Assembly (NCBI RefSeq): GCF_963691685.1
Contig: NZ_OY829290.1
Span: forward strand, 2,666,001 to 2,730,000
DNA: 64,000 bases
From: Thalassovita sp.
GTDB taxonomy: Bacteria; Pseudomonadota; Alphaproteobacteria; Rhodobacterales; Rhodobacteraceae
Reading direction: 5' to 3'
Part shown: piece after piece, positions 8,273 to 16,821 of the stretch
Layout: each line of letters opens with the position of its first letter
Numbering within the stretch: position 1 is the first letter of the stretch
Translations under genes and position numbers: made by a program
Notes under the pieces: model-generated
What the model was told of the DNA's origin: nothing
Seen by the model: only the letters and a program-made list of their open reading frames with translations
The model's database searches: none

Positions 8273-9780
8273 AAACGGCGACTGTTATCGGAGCGGGCTT
8301 TGGAGGAATCGCCACTGCTCTTAGACTGAGAGCGAAGGGTTATGACGTGACACTGATTGATCGTTGCGAACGTGTTGGAGGTCGTGCGCAGGTTTTTCAA
8401 CGCGATGGATATCGTCACGATGCAGGCCCAACAGTTTTGACGGCCCCCTTTTTGTTCACCGAGCTCTTTGAGCTCTTTCACCGTCAAATTGAACAATACG
8501 TCGAAATCGTACCGCTTGACCTTTGGTACCGATTTGAGTTTCCGGATGGCACTCGATTCGACTACGGAGGTGACGTTCAAGACACACTTGCGGAAATCGC
8601 GCGCTTTAGCCCGAAGGATCAAGATGGATACTTGGGGTTGCTCGAAAAATCTCGCCAAATTTACGAACTTGGATTTGAACAGCTGGCATCTCGTCCATTT
8701 CATTCCTTTGCTTCGATGGCGGCGCAAATCCCGAAAATGTTGAGTTTAGGCAGTTATCGAACCGTCTGGCAGCTTGTGGCCCAGTATTTGACAGACTGGC
8801 GTTTGCGTCGGGCTTTTTCGGTACAACCCCTGTTGGTTGGTGGAAATCCCTATGACACAACAAGCATCTATAATCTTATCCACTTCCTTGAGCGCAAGCA
8901 TGGCGTTCATTTTGCAATGGGGGGAACTGGAGCACTTGTAGATGGACTTGAACGCCTGATGCGTGAAGTCGGGATCAAAATAAGATTGAACGAGACGGTG
9001 ACCAAGATTCATGTCGCCTGTGATGAGGTTACGGGTGTCACCACTGATAATCTCAATTTTCTCGATACAGACGTGGTTGTGTCCAACGCTGATCCTGCAC
9101 ATCTTTATGACAAGCTGCTTCCCAAGCAACACAGCAAACTATCGGCGCGTCTAAAGTCGAAATATGCCGACAAATCTATGGGTCTATATGTACTCTTTTT
9201 CGGAACGGAGGGTAAATTTCCAGAGGTCGCACACCACACAATCTGGTTGGGCCAACAGTACAAAAACCTTCTAAACGACATCTTTCATAAAAAAGTCCTT
9301 TCGCAGGACATATCCATTTATCTTCATCGGCCCACTGCAACGGATGAGAGCTTCGCGCCTTCTGGCCATGACAGCTTCTATGCGCTGGTACCTGTGCCCA
9401 ACCTTGAAGCCGATATTGATTGGAATGTCGAAGGCAAAGCGATGCGGGACCGCGTCGTAGCTGCCTTGGATCGGACCATTCTGCCTGGGCTAAGTGAAAC
9501 CATACGTAGCGATTTCTGGATGACGCCGGCGGATTTTGAGCAAAATTATCTAAGCCCGGCTGGGGCAGGGTTTTCGATATCACCGCATTTCACTCAGTCG
9601 GCTTGGTTTCGGTTCCACAATAGGGCGGAAGGCCCGAAAAACCTGTTCCTAGTGGGCGCAGGAACGCATCCTGGCGCTGGTCTTCCAGGTGTTTTGAGTT
9701 CTGCAAAGGTGGTGGACAGTTTGGTCCCTAGTGCCGGTGGTTTCGCTGACTCAGCACAGCCCTTGAGGGTGGCAGAATGA
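8269..9780 (+). CDS. crtI: phytoene desaturase
   Basis: This FAD-dependent enzyme converts phytoene to lycopene by successive desaturations. The N-terminus has the dinucleotide-binding fold VIGAGFGGIATALRLRAKGY, then RVGGRAQVF and DAGPTVLT. The C-terminal signature NLFLVGAGTHPGAGLPGVL is the CrtI-type bacterial desaturase motif. The length of 503 aa is typical. Its ATG overlaps the crtE stop (ATGA, 8269-8272), with GAGGGG just upstream, and it overlaps crtB in the same way. Together with crtB and crtY it should yield beta-carotene. Confidence 0.93.
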   Translation: MKTATVIGAGFGGIATALRLRAKGYDVTLIDRCERVGGRAQVFQRDGYRHDAGPTVLTAPFLFTELFELFHRQIEQYVEIVPLDLWYRFEFPDGTRFDYGGDVQDTLAEIARFSPKDQDGYLGLLEKSRQIYELGFEQLASRPFHSFASMAAQIPKMLSLGSYRTVWQLVAQYLTDWRLRRAFSVQPLLVGGNPYDTTSIYNLIHFLERKHGVHFAMGGTGALVDGLERLMREVGIKIRLNETVTKIHVACDEVTGVTTDNLNFLDTDVVVSNADPAHLYDKLLPKQHSKLSARLKSKYADKSMGLYVLFFGTEGKFPEVAHHTIWLGQQYKNLLNDIFHKKVLSQDISIYLHRPTATDESFAPSGHDSFYALVPVPNLEADIDWNVEGKAMRDRVVAALDRTILPGLSETIRSDFWMTPADFEQNYLSPAGAGFSISPHFTQSAWFRFHNRAEGPKNLFLVGAGTHPGAGLPGVLSSAKVVDSLVPSAGGFADSAQPLRVAE

Positions 9781-10721
9781 GTGGGCCTCCTGAATTTGAG
9801 ACGACGTCAATGCAGGCGGTAGACGTTTTGCGCCGAAACGGGCGGTCATTCCATTTTGCCAAATTCTTCTTAAACAAGAAACAGGCCATTCATGCCGCTC
9901 GGCTATACGCTTTCTGCCGATTTGTTGACGATCTTGCAGACGACAGCCCAGACCCTTTACAAGCTCACGAAGATCTGGAGAGCCTTAAACGCCTGCTTGA
10001 GCGTTCACACCACGACGGTTTTTTTTCACTCGACATGCAAAATCTAATTTCTGAGACTGATATGGAGGCGTGTATTGCAATTGAGCTCATCGATACGGTC
10101 AAAAATGACCTGGGTCCAGTAGAGCTTGAGAGTCAAGCTGACTTGATCCGATACGCTTACGGCGTTGCTGGTACAGTTGGGTTGATGATGTGTGCAATTT
10201 TGGATGTACGTGACATCAGAGCTCATCGCTTTGCCATAGATCTAGGCATTGCAATGCAGCTGACAAACATAGCGCGTGACGTTGTCGAAGACGCGCAAAT
10301 GAACCGAAGATACATACCTGGTGCTTGGCTAGATCATCTATCGCCTACCAAGCTGGAGTTGCCAAATTCTGGAGAGCATCGACAAATTAAAGCGGCTATT
10401 GAGCGTATTTTGGACCTTGCAGATACCTACTATGAAAGTGCTTTTGATGGTTTTGGATACCTGCCGTTTCGGTCACGGTTTGCTATTTTTGTAGCCGCGA
10501 ATGCCTACAGGCAGATTGGGGTGAAACTTCGAGGAAGAGAGTTCGACGTTTGGGACGGTCGTGTCGTTGTATCAACGGCTGAGAAGGTTACGGTCACCCT
10601 CAAAGCGCTTGTCGCATTCTGTGTTAAAAGGCGGCTACATCAACACGGGCGTTATCACAACGAGTGCCTACATCAAGCACTCAGCAGAACAACAAAAAAA
10701 CGTGTCTCAAAAGCACCATGA
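9777..10721 (+). CDS. crtB: phytoene synthase
   Basis: This enzyme joins two GGPP molecules head-to-head to give phytoene. Squalene/phytoene synthase signatures are present: YAFCRFVDDLADD (first Asp motif) and QLTNIARDVVEDAQMNRRYIP (second Asp motif, DxxxD). Its 314 aa is of usual size. It starts in an ATGA overlap with crtI behind GAGGGTGG and ends in an ATGA overlap with crtY. Lower-GC codon choice than the flagellar genes agrees with an acquired cluster. Confidence 0.93.
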   Translation: MSGPPEFETTSMQAVDVLRRNGRSFHFAKFFLNKKQAIHAARLYAFCRFVDDLADDSPDPLQAHEDLESLKRLLERSHHDGFFSLDMQNLISETDMEACIAIELIDTVKNDLGPVELESQADLIRYAYGVAGTVGLMMCAILDVRDIRAHRFAIDLGIAMQLTNIARDVVEDAQMNRRYIPGAWLDHLSPTKLELPNSGEHRQIKAAIERILDLADTYYESAFDGFGYLPFRSRFAIFVAANAYRQIGVKLRGREFDVWDGRVVVSTAEKVTVTLKALVAFCVKRRLHQHGRYHNECLHQALSRTTKKRVSKAP

Positions 10722-11890
10722 TACGCGAGGTGGATATCGCAATCCTTGGTGGGGGGTGTGCCGGTTTGTCGCTCGGCCGAGAGTTAGCATTTGCAGACTA
10801 TCAAGGTGAGGTTATCGTCATCGAGCCGCGATCTCAGTATTTGAATGACCGTACTTGGGGTTTTTGGCACACGCGTGATCATGATTTGCGCCACCTTGTT
10901 GTTAAGTCTTGGCCAAATTGGTCTCTATCGACGCCATCTTCTAAAGTTACGCTCGCTGGGGACCACTTTTTATATCAAATGATTCCCGCGGATCTTTTTT
11001 ATGCAGAGGCGATTAGGTCAATCAACACCCACCCTCAATATTGCCTGATGACGGATACGGAAGCGCAAGAAATCAAAATGCTCAATGAGGGAGTTTTTGT
11101 GAAAACAACTCGAGAAACTGTTTTTGCACAACAAGTCTTCGATACAAGGCCGCGACCAGCAGCCACAGATAAGGCGCTGATTTGGCAAATTTTCTCCGGC
11201 GCAGAAATCGAAACGGACACAAATGTCTTTGAGACCCACAAAGCTAGTTTGATGGGCAACATGTCTTCTACCAAAACGGGTATGCAGTTTACATATTGTC
11301 TCCCACTTACGCCCCGCCGTGCCCTCATTCAAAACACATGGTTCATGCGAGAGAGACAGCCAGCAGATTGCTTAGATGCTCCGTTTTATGAGTATTTGGA
11401 TAAGGAGCTGGGGTGCGGCATTCAAATTCTGCGAACCGAACGGGGCGCCTTGCCAATGGGGCAGTTCCCGCAAGCACAGCAAGATCATCCCAGAATTATT
11501 CGCGCAGGGCAGGCCGCGGGCGCGCTTCGCGCATCATCTGGCTATGGATTTTTGAGAATTCAGGAATGGGCTCAAAAAACTGCTCAAATGCTAGCAGCCG
11601 GATCCCCAGCTTCTGCAACACGGTATGACGGATACTTTGATGCTGCGATGGACCGAGTGTTCTTGGATGCCTTCAAAACGCACACAAAAGATTCACCTGA
11701 GTGGTTTCTTTCGTTGGCTCGTGCTTTGACTGGCGATGAGTTTGCTTCGTTTATGTCAGGCCATACAAGCCCATTGTTGTGGTCTAAAGTCATCAAGTCT
11801 TTGCCAAAGGGCCCGTTTTTGAGCGCGGCATTGAAAAACATGGCTCGCGGTCTTGCTCCATTTTCAACGACAAAAGTTGCGAAACGATGA
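10718..11890 (+). CDS. crtY: lycopene beta-cyclase (CrtY type)
   Basis: This enzyme cyclises both ends of lycopene to beta-carotene. The N-terminal nucleotide-binding motif is VDIAILGGGCAGLSLGREL, followed by the lycopene-cyclase signature NDRTWGFW. Other conserved blocks are MQFTYCLPLTPRRALIQNTW and SGYGFLRIQEWA. The start ATG 10718 forms an ATGA overlap with crtB; an upstream GTG at 10664 in the same frame would extend the protein by 18 poorly conserved residues and is less likely. The length is 390 aa. Confidence 0.92.
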   Translation: MIREVDIAILGGGCAGLSLGRELAFADYQGEVIVIEPRSQYLNDRTWGFWHTRDHDLRHLVVKSWPNWSLSTPSSKVTLAGDHFLYQMIPADLFYAEAIRSINTHPQYCLMTDTEAQEIKMLNEGVFVKTTRETVFAQQVFDTRPRPAATDKALIWQIFSGAEIETDTNVFETHKASLMGNMSSTKTGMQFTYCLPLTPRRALIQNTWFMRERQPADCLDAPFYEYLDKELGCGIQILRTERGALPMGQFPQAQQDHPRIIRAGQAAGALRASSGYGFLRIQEWAQKTAQMLAAGSPASATRYDGYFDAAMDRVFLDAFKTHTKDSPEWFLSLARALTGDEFASFMSGHTSPLLWSKVIKSLPKGPFLSAALKNMARGLAPFSTTKVAKR

Positions 11891-12756
11891 CATTTAGCGA
11901 ATGGTATTTGTTTCGTGTTCTGTCAGTATGCGCTTTGGTCGCCATTGTGGTGGCGCCACCGCTTTCAAGTTCGGCACAAGTAAGCGCACTTGTCACGTTG
12001 GTTTTTATACTTGGCGTCCCACATGGAGCTTTTGACCCCTTTATCGCCAAGCAACGTCGGGTTTGGTCAACATTTGCCGGGTTGATTGCATTCAGCTTGA
12101 TCTATTTTCTGGCTGCCTTATTTGTGGCCATTTTTTGGTACTTTGCGCCGGTCATCTGTCTCGTACTGTTTCTTATTATTTCTGCTTGGCACTTTGGGGC
12201 CGACTGGACGCTACATCCGTTGGCCAGACTGTTCATGGGGATTTTTGTGATTGGTTTGCCTTCAGTTTTTCATGGGAAAGACGTAGCGGAGGTGTTTTCT
12301 GTGTTGTCAGGTGATCAGACATCGTGGATCGTACAATTACTCTCCTTTGCATCTTTGATGTCTGCAGGTTTGATCCTGTCGCTTTTGTTGATCAAGGGCA
12401 GGCCCGTTTTGAGTGACAAAGCTTTTGATGTCGCACTATTGGTGGCTTCCTCAGCAGTATTCTCGCCTATTGTCTTCTTTATTTTGTATTTTTGCGCATT
12501 GCATAGTCCAATGCATATTAGACAAACGCTATCGTCTCTACAGGAGAGAGAAAGGCGACAAGCGCTCAAATTCGCGCTCGTCTTCTCGATCCTGACTATA
12601 ATTTTGGCTGCCGCTGCATTCATTGGAGTGCGTTTGTCCAGTTCCGCAGATGAGGCAGCACTTCGAATTGTGTTCGTTGGGCTCGCAGCTCTCACAGTTC
12701 CACATCTAATTCTTATTGATGGATACCACCTTCCACAAACAGGAGGTCGAAATTGA
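11887..12756 (+). CDS. blh: beta-carotene 15,15'-dioxygenase (Brp/Blh family)
   Basis: This integral membrane oxygenase cleaves beta-carotene into two retinal molecules, the chromophore of the upstream opsin. The 289-aa sequence is very hydrophobic with about seven or eight helices. It shows the conserved histidine-containing segments of the Brp/Blh family: FILGVPHGAFDPF, IISAWHFGADW, LHSPMHIRQ and PHLILIDGYH. It begins in an ATGA overlap with crtY and ends within the idi start. Its presence makes the cluster self-sufficient for retinal. Confidence 0.92.
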   Translation: MTFSEWYLFRVLSVCALVAIVVAPPLSSSAQVSALVTLVFILGVPHGAFDPFIAKQRRVWSTFAGLIAFSLIYFLAALFVAIFWYFAPVICLVLFLIISAWHFGADWTLHPLARLFMGIFVIGLPSVFHGKDVAEVFSVLSGDQTSWIVQLLSFASLMSAGLILSLLLIKGRPVLSDKAFDVALLVASSAVFSPIVFFILYFCALHSPMHIRQTLSSLQERERRQALKFALVFSILTIILAAAAFIGVRLSSSADEAALRIVFVGLAALTVPHLILIDGYHLPQTGGRN

Positions 12757-13307
12757 TCGATTCTGAAGAGGAAGTTGTCTTAGTTGACGAAAACGATCGC
12801 ATCCTTGGCGTCGAGCCTAAGCTTAGTGCGCATAGGAGCGGTGCATTACACAGAGCGATTTCTGTATTTGCCTTTAATGGTCGTGGTGAAATGCTGCTGC
12901 AGCGCCGTGCCGCCCGCAAATATCACTCACCTTGTCTCTGGGCGAACACATGCTGCAGCCATCCCCGTCTTGGCGAGAGTGCTATTCGAGCAGCGCGGCG
13001 TAGGGTTCGCGAAGAGCTCAATTGCAACTTAAGATTAAAGAAGTCAATTCAGTTTATATATCAAACTGGCGTTGGCGCAGATTTGGTAGAACACGAGTAC
13101 GTTCATTCGTTTTTTGGTCGGATTGATTTTCTGCCTGAGCCGCGGCCTGAAGAAGCGTCTGAAGTGAGGTTTGTATCACTTCCTCTTGTTGTCCAAGAAA
13201 TACGAGAGCAGCCCAGCATTTTTGCGCCTTGGTTTGGTATCTATATGAGCCGATTTTATCCGCAGCTCAGCGCTATGTCGCTCAACGCTTCCAGCTTAAT
13301 AGCCTAG
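12753..13307 (+). CDS. idi: isopentenyl-diphosphate delta-isomerase, type 1
   Basis: This Nudix-fold enzyme interconverts IPP and DMAPP and so feeds GGPP synthesis. Diagnostic motifs are LWANTCCSHP with the active-site Cys, the Nudix-like RRRVREEL and EHEYVHSFFG with the catalytic Glu. The length of 184 aa is typical. It starts with TTG (12753-12755) overlapping the blh stop, behind a strong AGGAGGT (12741-12747); no ATG is available nearby in frame. Idi is a regular accessory of proteorhodopsin clusters in marine bacteria. No terminator is visible between it and the IS at 13328. Confidence 0.93.
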   Translation: MIDSEEEVVLVDENDRILGVEPKLSAHRSGALHRAISVFAFNGRGEMLLQRRAARKYHSPCLWANTCCSHPRLGESAIRAARRRVREELNCNLRLKKSIQFIYQTGVGADLVEHEYVHSFFGRIDFLPEPRPEEASEVRFVSLPLVVQEIREQPSIFAPWFGIYMSRFYPQLSAMSLNASSLIA

Positions 13308-13327
13308 CATTTTGGGACACAAAACTT

Positions 13328-13351
13328 GAGCCTCCCCCAGTTAACTGGACC
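13328..13351 (+). repeat. orphan left end of an IS3-family element
   Basis: TTGAGCCTCCCCCAGTTAAC followed by TGGACC matches the left end of the 3988-5200 element with two changes. It is separated from any matching transposase by a second IS inserted right after it. It is either the left end of the copy whose right end is at 15032-15124, or of the 14571-15027 element, whose outer end is also related. Confidence 0.65.
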
Positions 13352-13383
13352 TGTCCCGTTTTTGTGCCGCCCCAAGTGCTCGT

Positions 13384-14241
13384 TTAGGCCGCTTTCCGTT
13401 CGAAAGCGACCGGGCTTTTCCAACCCAGTGCTGAGTGCCGTCGTCGCGGATTGTAGAATCCGTTGATGTACTGGAAGATTGCGACTTCAGCTTCCCGACG
13501 TGTTGGCCACGATTTGCGCCAGATCAACTCAGCCTTGATCGTTTTAAAGAACGTCTCAACTGCGGAGTTGTCGTAGCAATTGCCCTTGCCGGACATCGAT
13601 ACTTCGAAGCCGTGATGGCGCAGAAGCTTCTGATAGTCGTGAGAGCAGTATTGCGACCCGCGATCCGTATGGTGGATGCAGCCTTTCGGCGGTTGCCGCA
13701 GTGCGACTGCCATCTTCAAGGCCCGGATCGCCAAGTCACGCTTCATACGATTACTGACAGCCCAGCCGATTACGCGCCTTGAATGCAGGTCCAAGATCAC
13801 GGCGAGATACAGCCAGCCCTCGCGGGTCCACACGTAGCTGATGTCGCCCGCCCATTTCCGGTTGGCCGCGTTCGCTGCGAAGTCCCGGTTCAACAGGTTC
13901 GGCGCGATGTTTAAGGCGTGGTTGCTGTCGGTCGTCACCTTGTATTTCTTGGATCTCTCGACCCGTATACCGTTCTCTCGCATCAGCCTACCAACGCGGC
14001 GGTGGCCAATGTTCAGCCCGAGCTCCTTCAACTCTTCGGTCATTCGTGGACGGCCGTAGCTGCCCAGGCTAAGGCGAGATTGTTCTTTGATGTGGGCAAG
14101 AACAACCATGTCTGTCCGCTGCCTTTGACTGGCAGGGCGGCTGCGATAAGCCCGTAGGCCTCGTTCGCTGACATCCAGAACCTGGCAAAGACGGTTTGTC
14201 GGGAAATCACGGCCTTGCTCTTCGATGAACCGAAACCTCAT
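13384..14241 (-). CDS. IS3-family transposase OrfB
   Basis: This 285-aa DDE integrase has its catalytic residues in WAGDISYVWT, HHTDRGSQYCS and NCYDNSAVETFFKTIKAEL, with the typical ending YNPRRRHSALGWKSP. The N-terminus has the HTH_21-like segment QSRLSLGSYGRPRMTEELKE. It overlaps orfA by four bases (ATGA), so it is made by coupling or by frameshift. The frame is intact and may be active. Confidence 0.92.
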   Translation of the reverse strand: MRFRFIEEQGRDFPTNRLCQVLDVSERGLRAYRSRPASQRQRTDMVVLAHIKEQSRLSLGSYGRPRMTEELKELGLNIGHRRVGRLMRENGIRVERSKKYKVTTDSNHALNIAPNLLNRDFAANAANRKWAGDISYVWTREGWLYLAVILDLHSRRVIGWAVSNRMKRDLAIRALKMAVALRQPPKGCIHHTDRGSQYCSHDYQKLLRHHGFEVSMSGKGNCYDNSAVETFFKTIKAELIWRKSWPTRREAEVAIFQYINGFYNPRRRHSALGWKSPVAFERKAA

Positions 14242-14513
14242 GGCTTTTGGCTCGCGAAGAAGGCCGTGGCCTTTTTTAGGATATCCCTCTCCTCCTTAAG
14301 AATACGGTTCTCCCGTCGAAGCCTCTCGTTCTCACGGGCTAGCTCAAGCTCCTTGTCCAACACCACGTCAGTGTCACGATGCCCGGTCACCCATTTGTTC
14401 AGCGTTGACAGGCCAACACCTAAATCGGCAGCAACCTGCCGGCGTGTCAGCCCGCTAGTCAGCGCGATCCGCACCGCATCAGCGCGGAATTCGTCCGTCC
14501 GTTTCAATCCCAT
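14238..14513 (-). CDS. IS3-family transposase OrfA
   Basis: This 91-aa DNA-binding subunit has a helix-turn-helix (DAVRIALTSGLTRRQVAADL, GLSTLNKWV) followed by a leucine-zipper-like helix (ELELARENERLRRENRILKE) that ends DILKKATAFFASQKP. GGAGACTGAC precedes its ATG. It pairs with the overlapping OrfB. Confidence 0.92.
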   Translation of the reverse strand: MGLKRTDEFRADAVRIALTSGLTRRQVAADLGVGLSTLNKWVTGHRDTDVVLDKELELARENERLRRENRILKEERDILKKATAFFASQKP

Positions 14514-14570
14514 AGTCAGTCTCCTTTGCTGCAGTAAATGCTATCAAAGGAGCGGCATCAAACCGTGACA

Positions 14571-15027
14571 CGTCCAGTCATCCGACCGGCGCGATTGATA
14601 CCGCACCGTCGAACGATCAACGTCCAAAGCAGAGCACGCCCGACGCTGGCTCACCTGATGGACCTCCACCAGATGCGCTACCGCCTTCCGCTTGGCATCG
14701 GGCGTCACCACTTTTTTGAGTTCACATCCCGCAACATCGCATTGTCGAGCATCTGCTCAGCCAGAAGCTTCTTCAGCTTCGCGTTCTCGGCTTCTAGCGC
14801 CCGGAGCTTCTTCGCATCCGAAGGCTCCATACCGCCATACTTCGACTTGTATTGGTAGAAGGTGCCTTGGCTGATCCCATGGCGCCTACACACGTCAGCC
14901 GTCTTCTCGCCAGCTTCCTGTTCCTTGATCATCTGAATGATCTGTTCGTCGGTGAATCTCGTCTTCATTTGTCCGTCCTTAAGTTAGGAGGACTCTACAC
15001 AAAACTGGAGGAGATTTAGGGGCTCAA
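14571..15027 (-). mobile_element. truncated IS3-family element (orfA and start of orfB)
   Basis: The outer end, read on the minus strand, starts CTTGAGCCCCTAAATCTCCT at 15027. An intact orfA lies at 14968-14705 (87 aa: TRFTDEQIIQMIKEQEAGEK, CRRHGISQGTFYQYKSKYGG, then a coiled coil to MLRDVNSKKW). Its end carries the A AAA AAG slippery heptamer used for -1 frameshifting. The -1 frame continues as an orfB start (VVTPDAKRKAVAHLVEVHQV, SQRRACSALDVDRSTVRYQS) that is cut at 14571 by the 13352-14570 element. The remaining orfB is absent. Confidence 0.82.
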
Positions 15028-15031
15028 GTCA

Positions 15032-15124
15032 GGCTACAAACCACCAGCTCCTGAAACCATCATTCCGATGGATCAGAGGACGATCATGCACTAACAATCA
15101 AAATGGACTACGCAGATGAGGCTG
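15032..15124 (+). mobile_element. right end of a second copy of the 3988-5200 IS
   Basis: The end of orfB (GYKPPAPETIIPMDQRTIMH, stop) and the terminal segment through GATGAGGCTG match 5108-5200 almost base for base and lie in the same orientation. The rest of this copy has been lost to the elements at 13352-15027. It shows that the IS once flanked the proteorhodopsin cluster on both sides. Confidence 0.82.
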
Positions 15125-15667
15125 CTCAATTTATCGCTCCAACTATGTGACCACCGCCAACTTAAGACAAGCGGACGTTGGTTTCGGTTGCGGCATCCGG
15201 AACTTTTGGCTCGTCATTGCCGTTCGTTGCAACCGGCTCGAATGGTTGTTGTCAGCCCTTTCAGGACATTCACATTAGGCTCAGAACGTTCTCTGCTGCA
15301 GACGCAAAGCTCTAAGGTCGAATCACCGAGAGCTGCCGTTCAATATTAAACCGCAGCAGTGCCGGATGCTGCGTTAGCCACCAATGGCAGCGATGCGCAG
15401 GAAGCTGACTTTGCAAAGTTCGCCTTTCGGCCCACTACTGTCGTTAGCGGGAAGCCAAAACGCTGCATTGCCATTTTCCTAAAGCTGCCGTTGGCGCACG
15501 GGTGCAGCATTTTGGCGAGTTATAGCTCGGCAGTGCGGACGAAACCGCCGTTTGTTGTTTCTCCATAAATGTCCGCTTCCACGCGCATATGGTGGACAGG
15601 TGCAGTGTTGAAAACACAGCTATAGGTGTTAGACAAGTTTAGATTGAATTAGCCACGAGACCACTTA
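15125..15667. other. gene-free stretch with degenerate intergenic repeats
   Basis: Two short frames here show no protein-like features. The stretch holds repeat units: GACTTTGCAAAGTT (about 15408) within a segment that recurs inverted near 19205-19247, and CAGCATTTTGG...AGTT with CGGCAGTGCGG (about 15508-15540), which recurs at about 16383-16430 on the other side of the next gene. These look like a dispersed, decaying intergenic repeat family rather than genes. Confidence 0.5.
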
Positions 15668-16363
15668 ATGACGAAGTCAATTTCCGAAATACTTACTCGG
15701 CTCGATGAACAACTTCGAGAGCGCTATGATCCACTCGGTTCGGTCGAAGGCGATAATGGCGCGTACCGGACCGGACATGTGCCCCACGTCGCTCCCTACG
15801 CATATCTTTGCTCCCGTTATGCCAGGTTGGATGACAACGGAGTGCGTGGCGCCGAAAACGAAGCCCAAAGGTACATACCCGAGCCGTACAAAGAGCTTCT
15901 TCGCCACATGAACGGAGCGTGGATTTTGGGCGTCTCGTTGCATGGCGGGATTGGCGGATCAGTCGATAGATCAGGAGTTGGGATCGGGCAACCGGTAAGC
16001 ATTTGGTATCAGAACGCAGTTGAACGCCCCGACTATATCCCGGATGGGCATCTGGGTATTGGCGCAATCAATGGCGAGTGGTCGTCTCAAGGGCACCTAT
16101 ATTTGGCTTCGACAGGCGAGGTGGAGTTGTACAACGCTAAGTTCGACATGATCGGAGCGCGTTGGTCTTCACTGTCGGATTTTCTGGAGGATGAAATTCC
16201 TCGACGCTACTCGATCTACGACGATGAAGGACGTGAAATCGATAAATCAAAACGCCTTCCGGGCGACACAGAAGACTGGGAACGCCTTGCTCAAGAAGCC
16301 AAAGGAGAAGAGGAAAGGGACGGCATTCTGAAACGCATGCTGAGAAAGCTTCACCGCGAATAA
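15668..16363 (+). CDS. SMI1/KNR4 (SUKH) family-like protein
   Basis: This 231-aa soluble, acidic protein has a central block, YIPEPYKELLRHMNGAWILG followed by a glycine-rich strand and then DYIPDGHLGIGAING and GHLYLASTGEVELYN, resembling the SUKH fold, in which an early helix with a conserved Gly is followed by surface strands. Many bacterial SUKH proteins are immunity proteins of contact-dependent or polymorphic toxins, but others have no known role and no toxin gene is adjacent here. The C-terminus is a charged helix (EEERDGILKRMLRKLHRE). ATG 15668 is the first start. Assignment is by pattern only. Confidence 0.6.
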   Translation: MTKSISEILTRLDEQLRERYDPLGSVEGDNGAYRTGHVPHVAPYAYLCSRYARLDDNGVRGAENEAQRYIPEPYKELLRHMNGAWILGVSLHGGIGGSVDRSGVGIGQPVSIWYQNAVERPDYIPDGHLGIGAINGEWSSQGHLYLASTGEVELYNAKFDMIGARWSSLSDFLEDEIPRRYSIYDDEGREIDKSKRLPGDTEDWERLAQEAKGEEERDGILKRMLRKLHRE

Positions 16364-16821
16364 GCAGACCATCGTCGCATTACAGCATTTTGGAAGTTTG
16401 GGCTCTAAGCCGCCATGCGGCAGTGCGGCAGCGTGTCCGCAGCAAAACTGCGCGCAAACCAAGGTTATCAATTGCTGGTGCCAGCCCGAAGCCGACATCG
16501 GTTATCTGCACCGCCGACGGAACCGGACTTTTGCTGCATTTGCGAAAACAGGCAATATAGGAGACCAACCGGACCCTGACCTAGGTAGCGTCTCGCATCG
16601 AGCTTGAAGGGTAATGCGATGCGCACCCTAAATGGCAGAAAGTCTCTCTGGATTCAGCTTTAGCAAGCGTTGCGTTGAAGGTTATTAGTGGTGTTTGCTT
16701 AAAACTGCTTCAACTCATGGCTGAAAGCATCTAAGCAGGCTAGAAGACTGAGCTTGAAAGGGACGGCTTGGTACCCTTCAGGCTCCACTCTGTAGGGGAT
16801 GAACACTCGAGGGCGGTCAGA
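16364..16821. other. gene-free stretch before the HEPN/ATPase pair
   Basis: It contains another unit of the intergenic repeat (CAGCATTTTGGAAGTTTGGG near 16383, GCGGCAGTGCGG near 16419). The promoter of the following two genes should lie in 16620-16810. No hairpin or -35/-10 pair stands out. Confidence 0.45.

Larger units (their letters stand above)
13352..14570 (-). mobile_element. complete IS3-family insertion sequence
   Basis: 1219 bases bounded by imperfect inverted repeats TGTCCCGTTTTTGTGCCGCC (13352) and, read inward from the other side, TGTCACGGTTTGATGCCGCT (14570). It encodes an OrfA/OrfB pair on the minus strand, both intact. The flanking trinucleotides (ACC and CGT) do not match, so no target-site duplication is visible and the insertion was probably followed by rearrangement. 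It sits inside older IS ends. Confidence 0.88.

Noticed and set aside
15116..15568. Two short plus-strand frames downstream of the IS cluster
   Set aside because: They run through dispersed repeat units and have no protein-like features.
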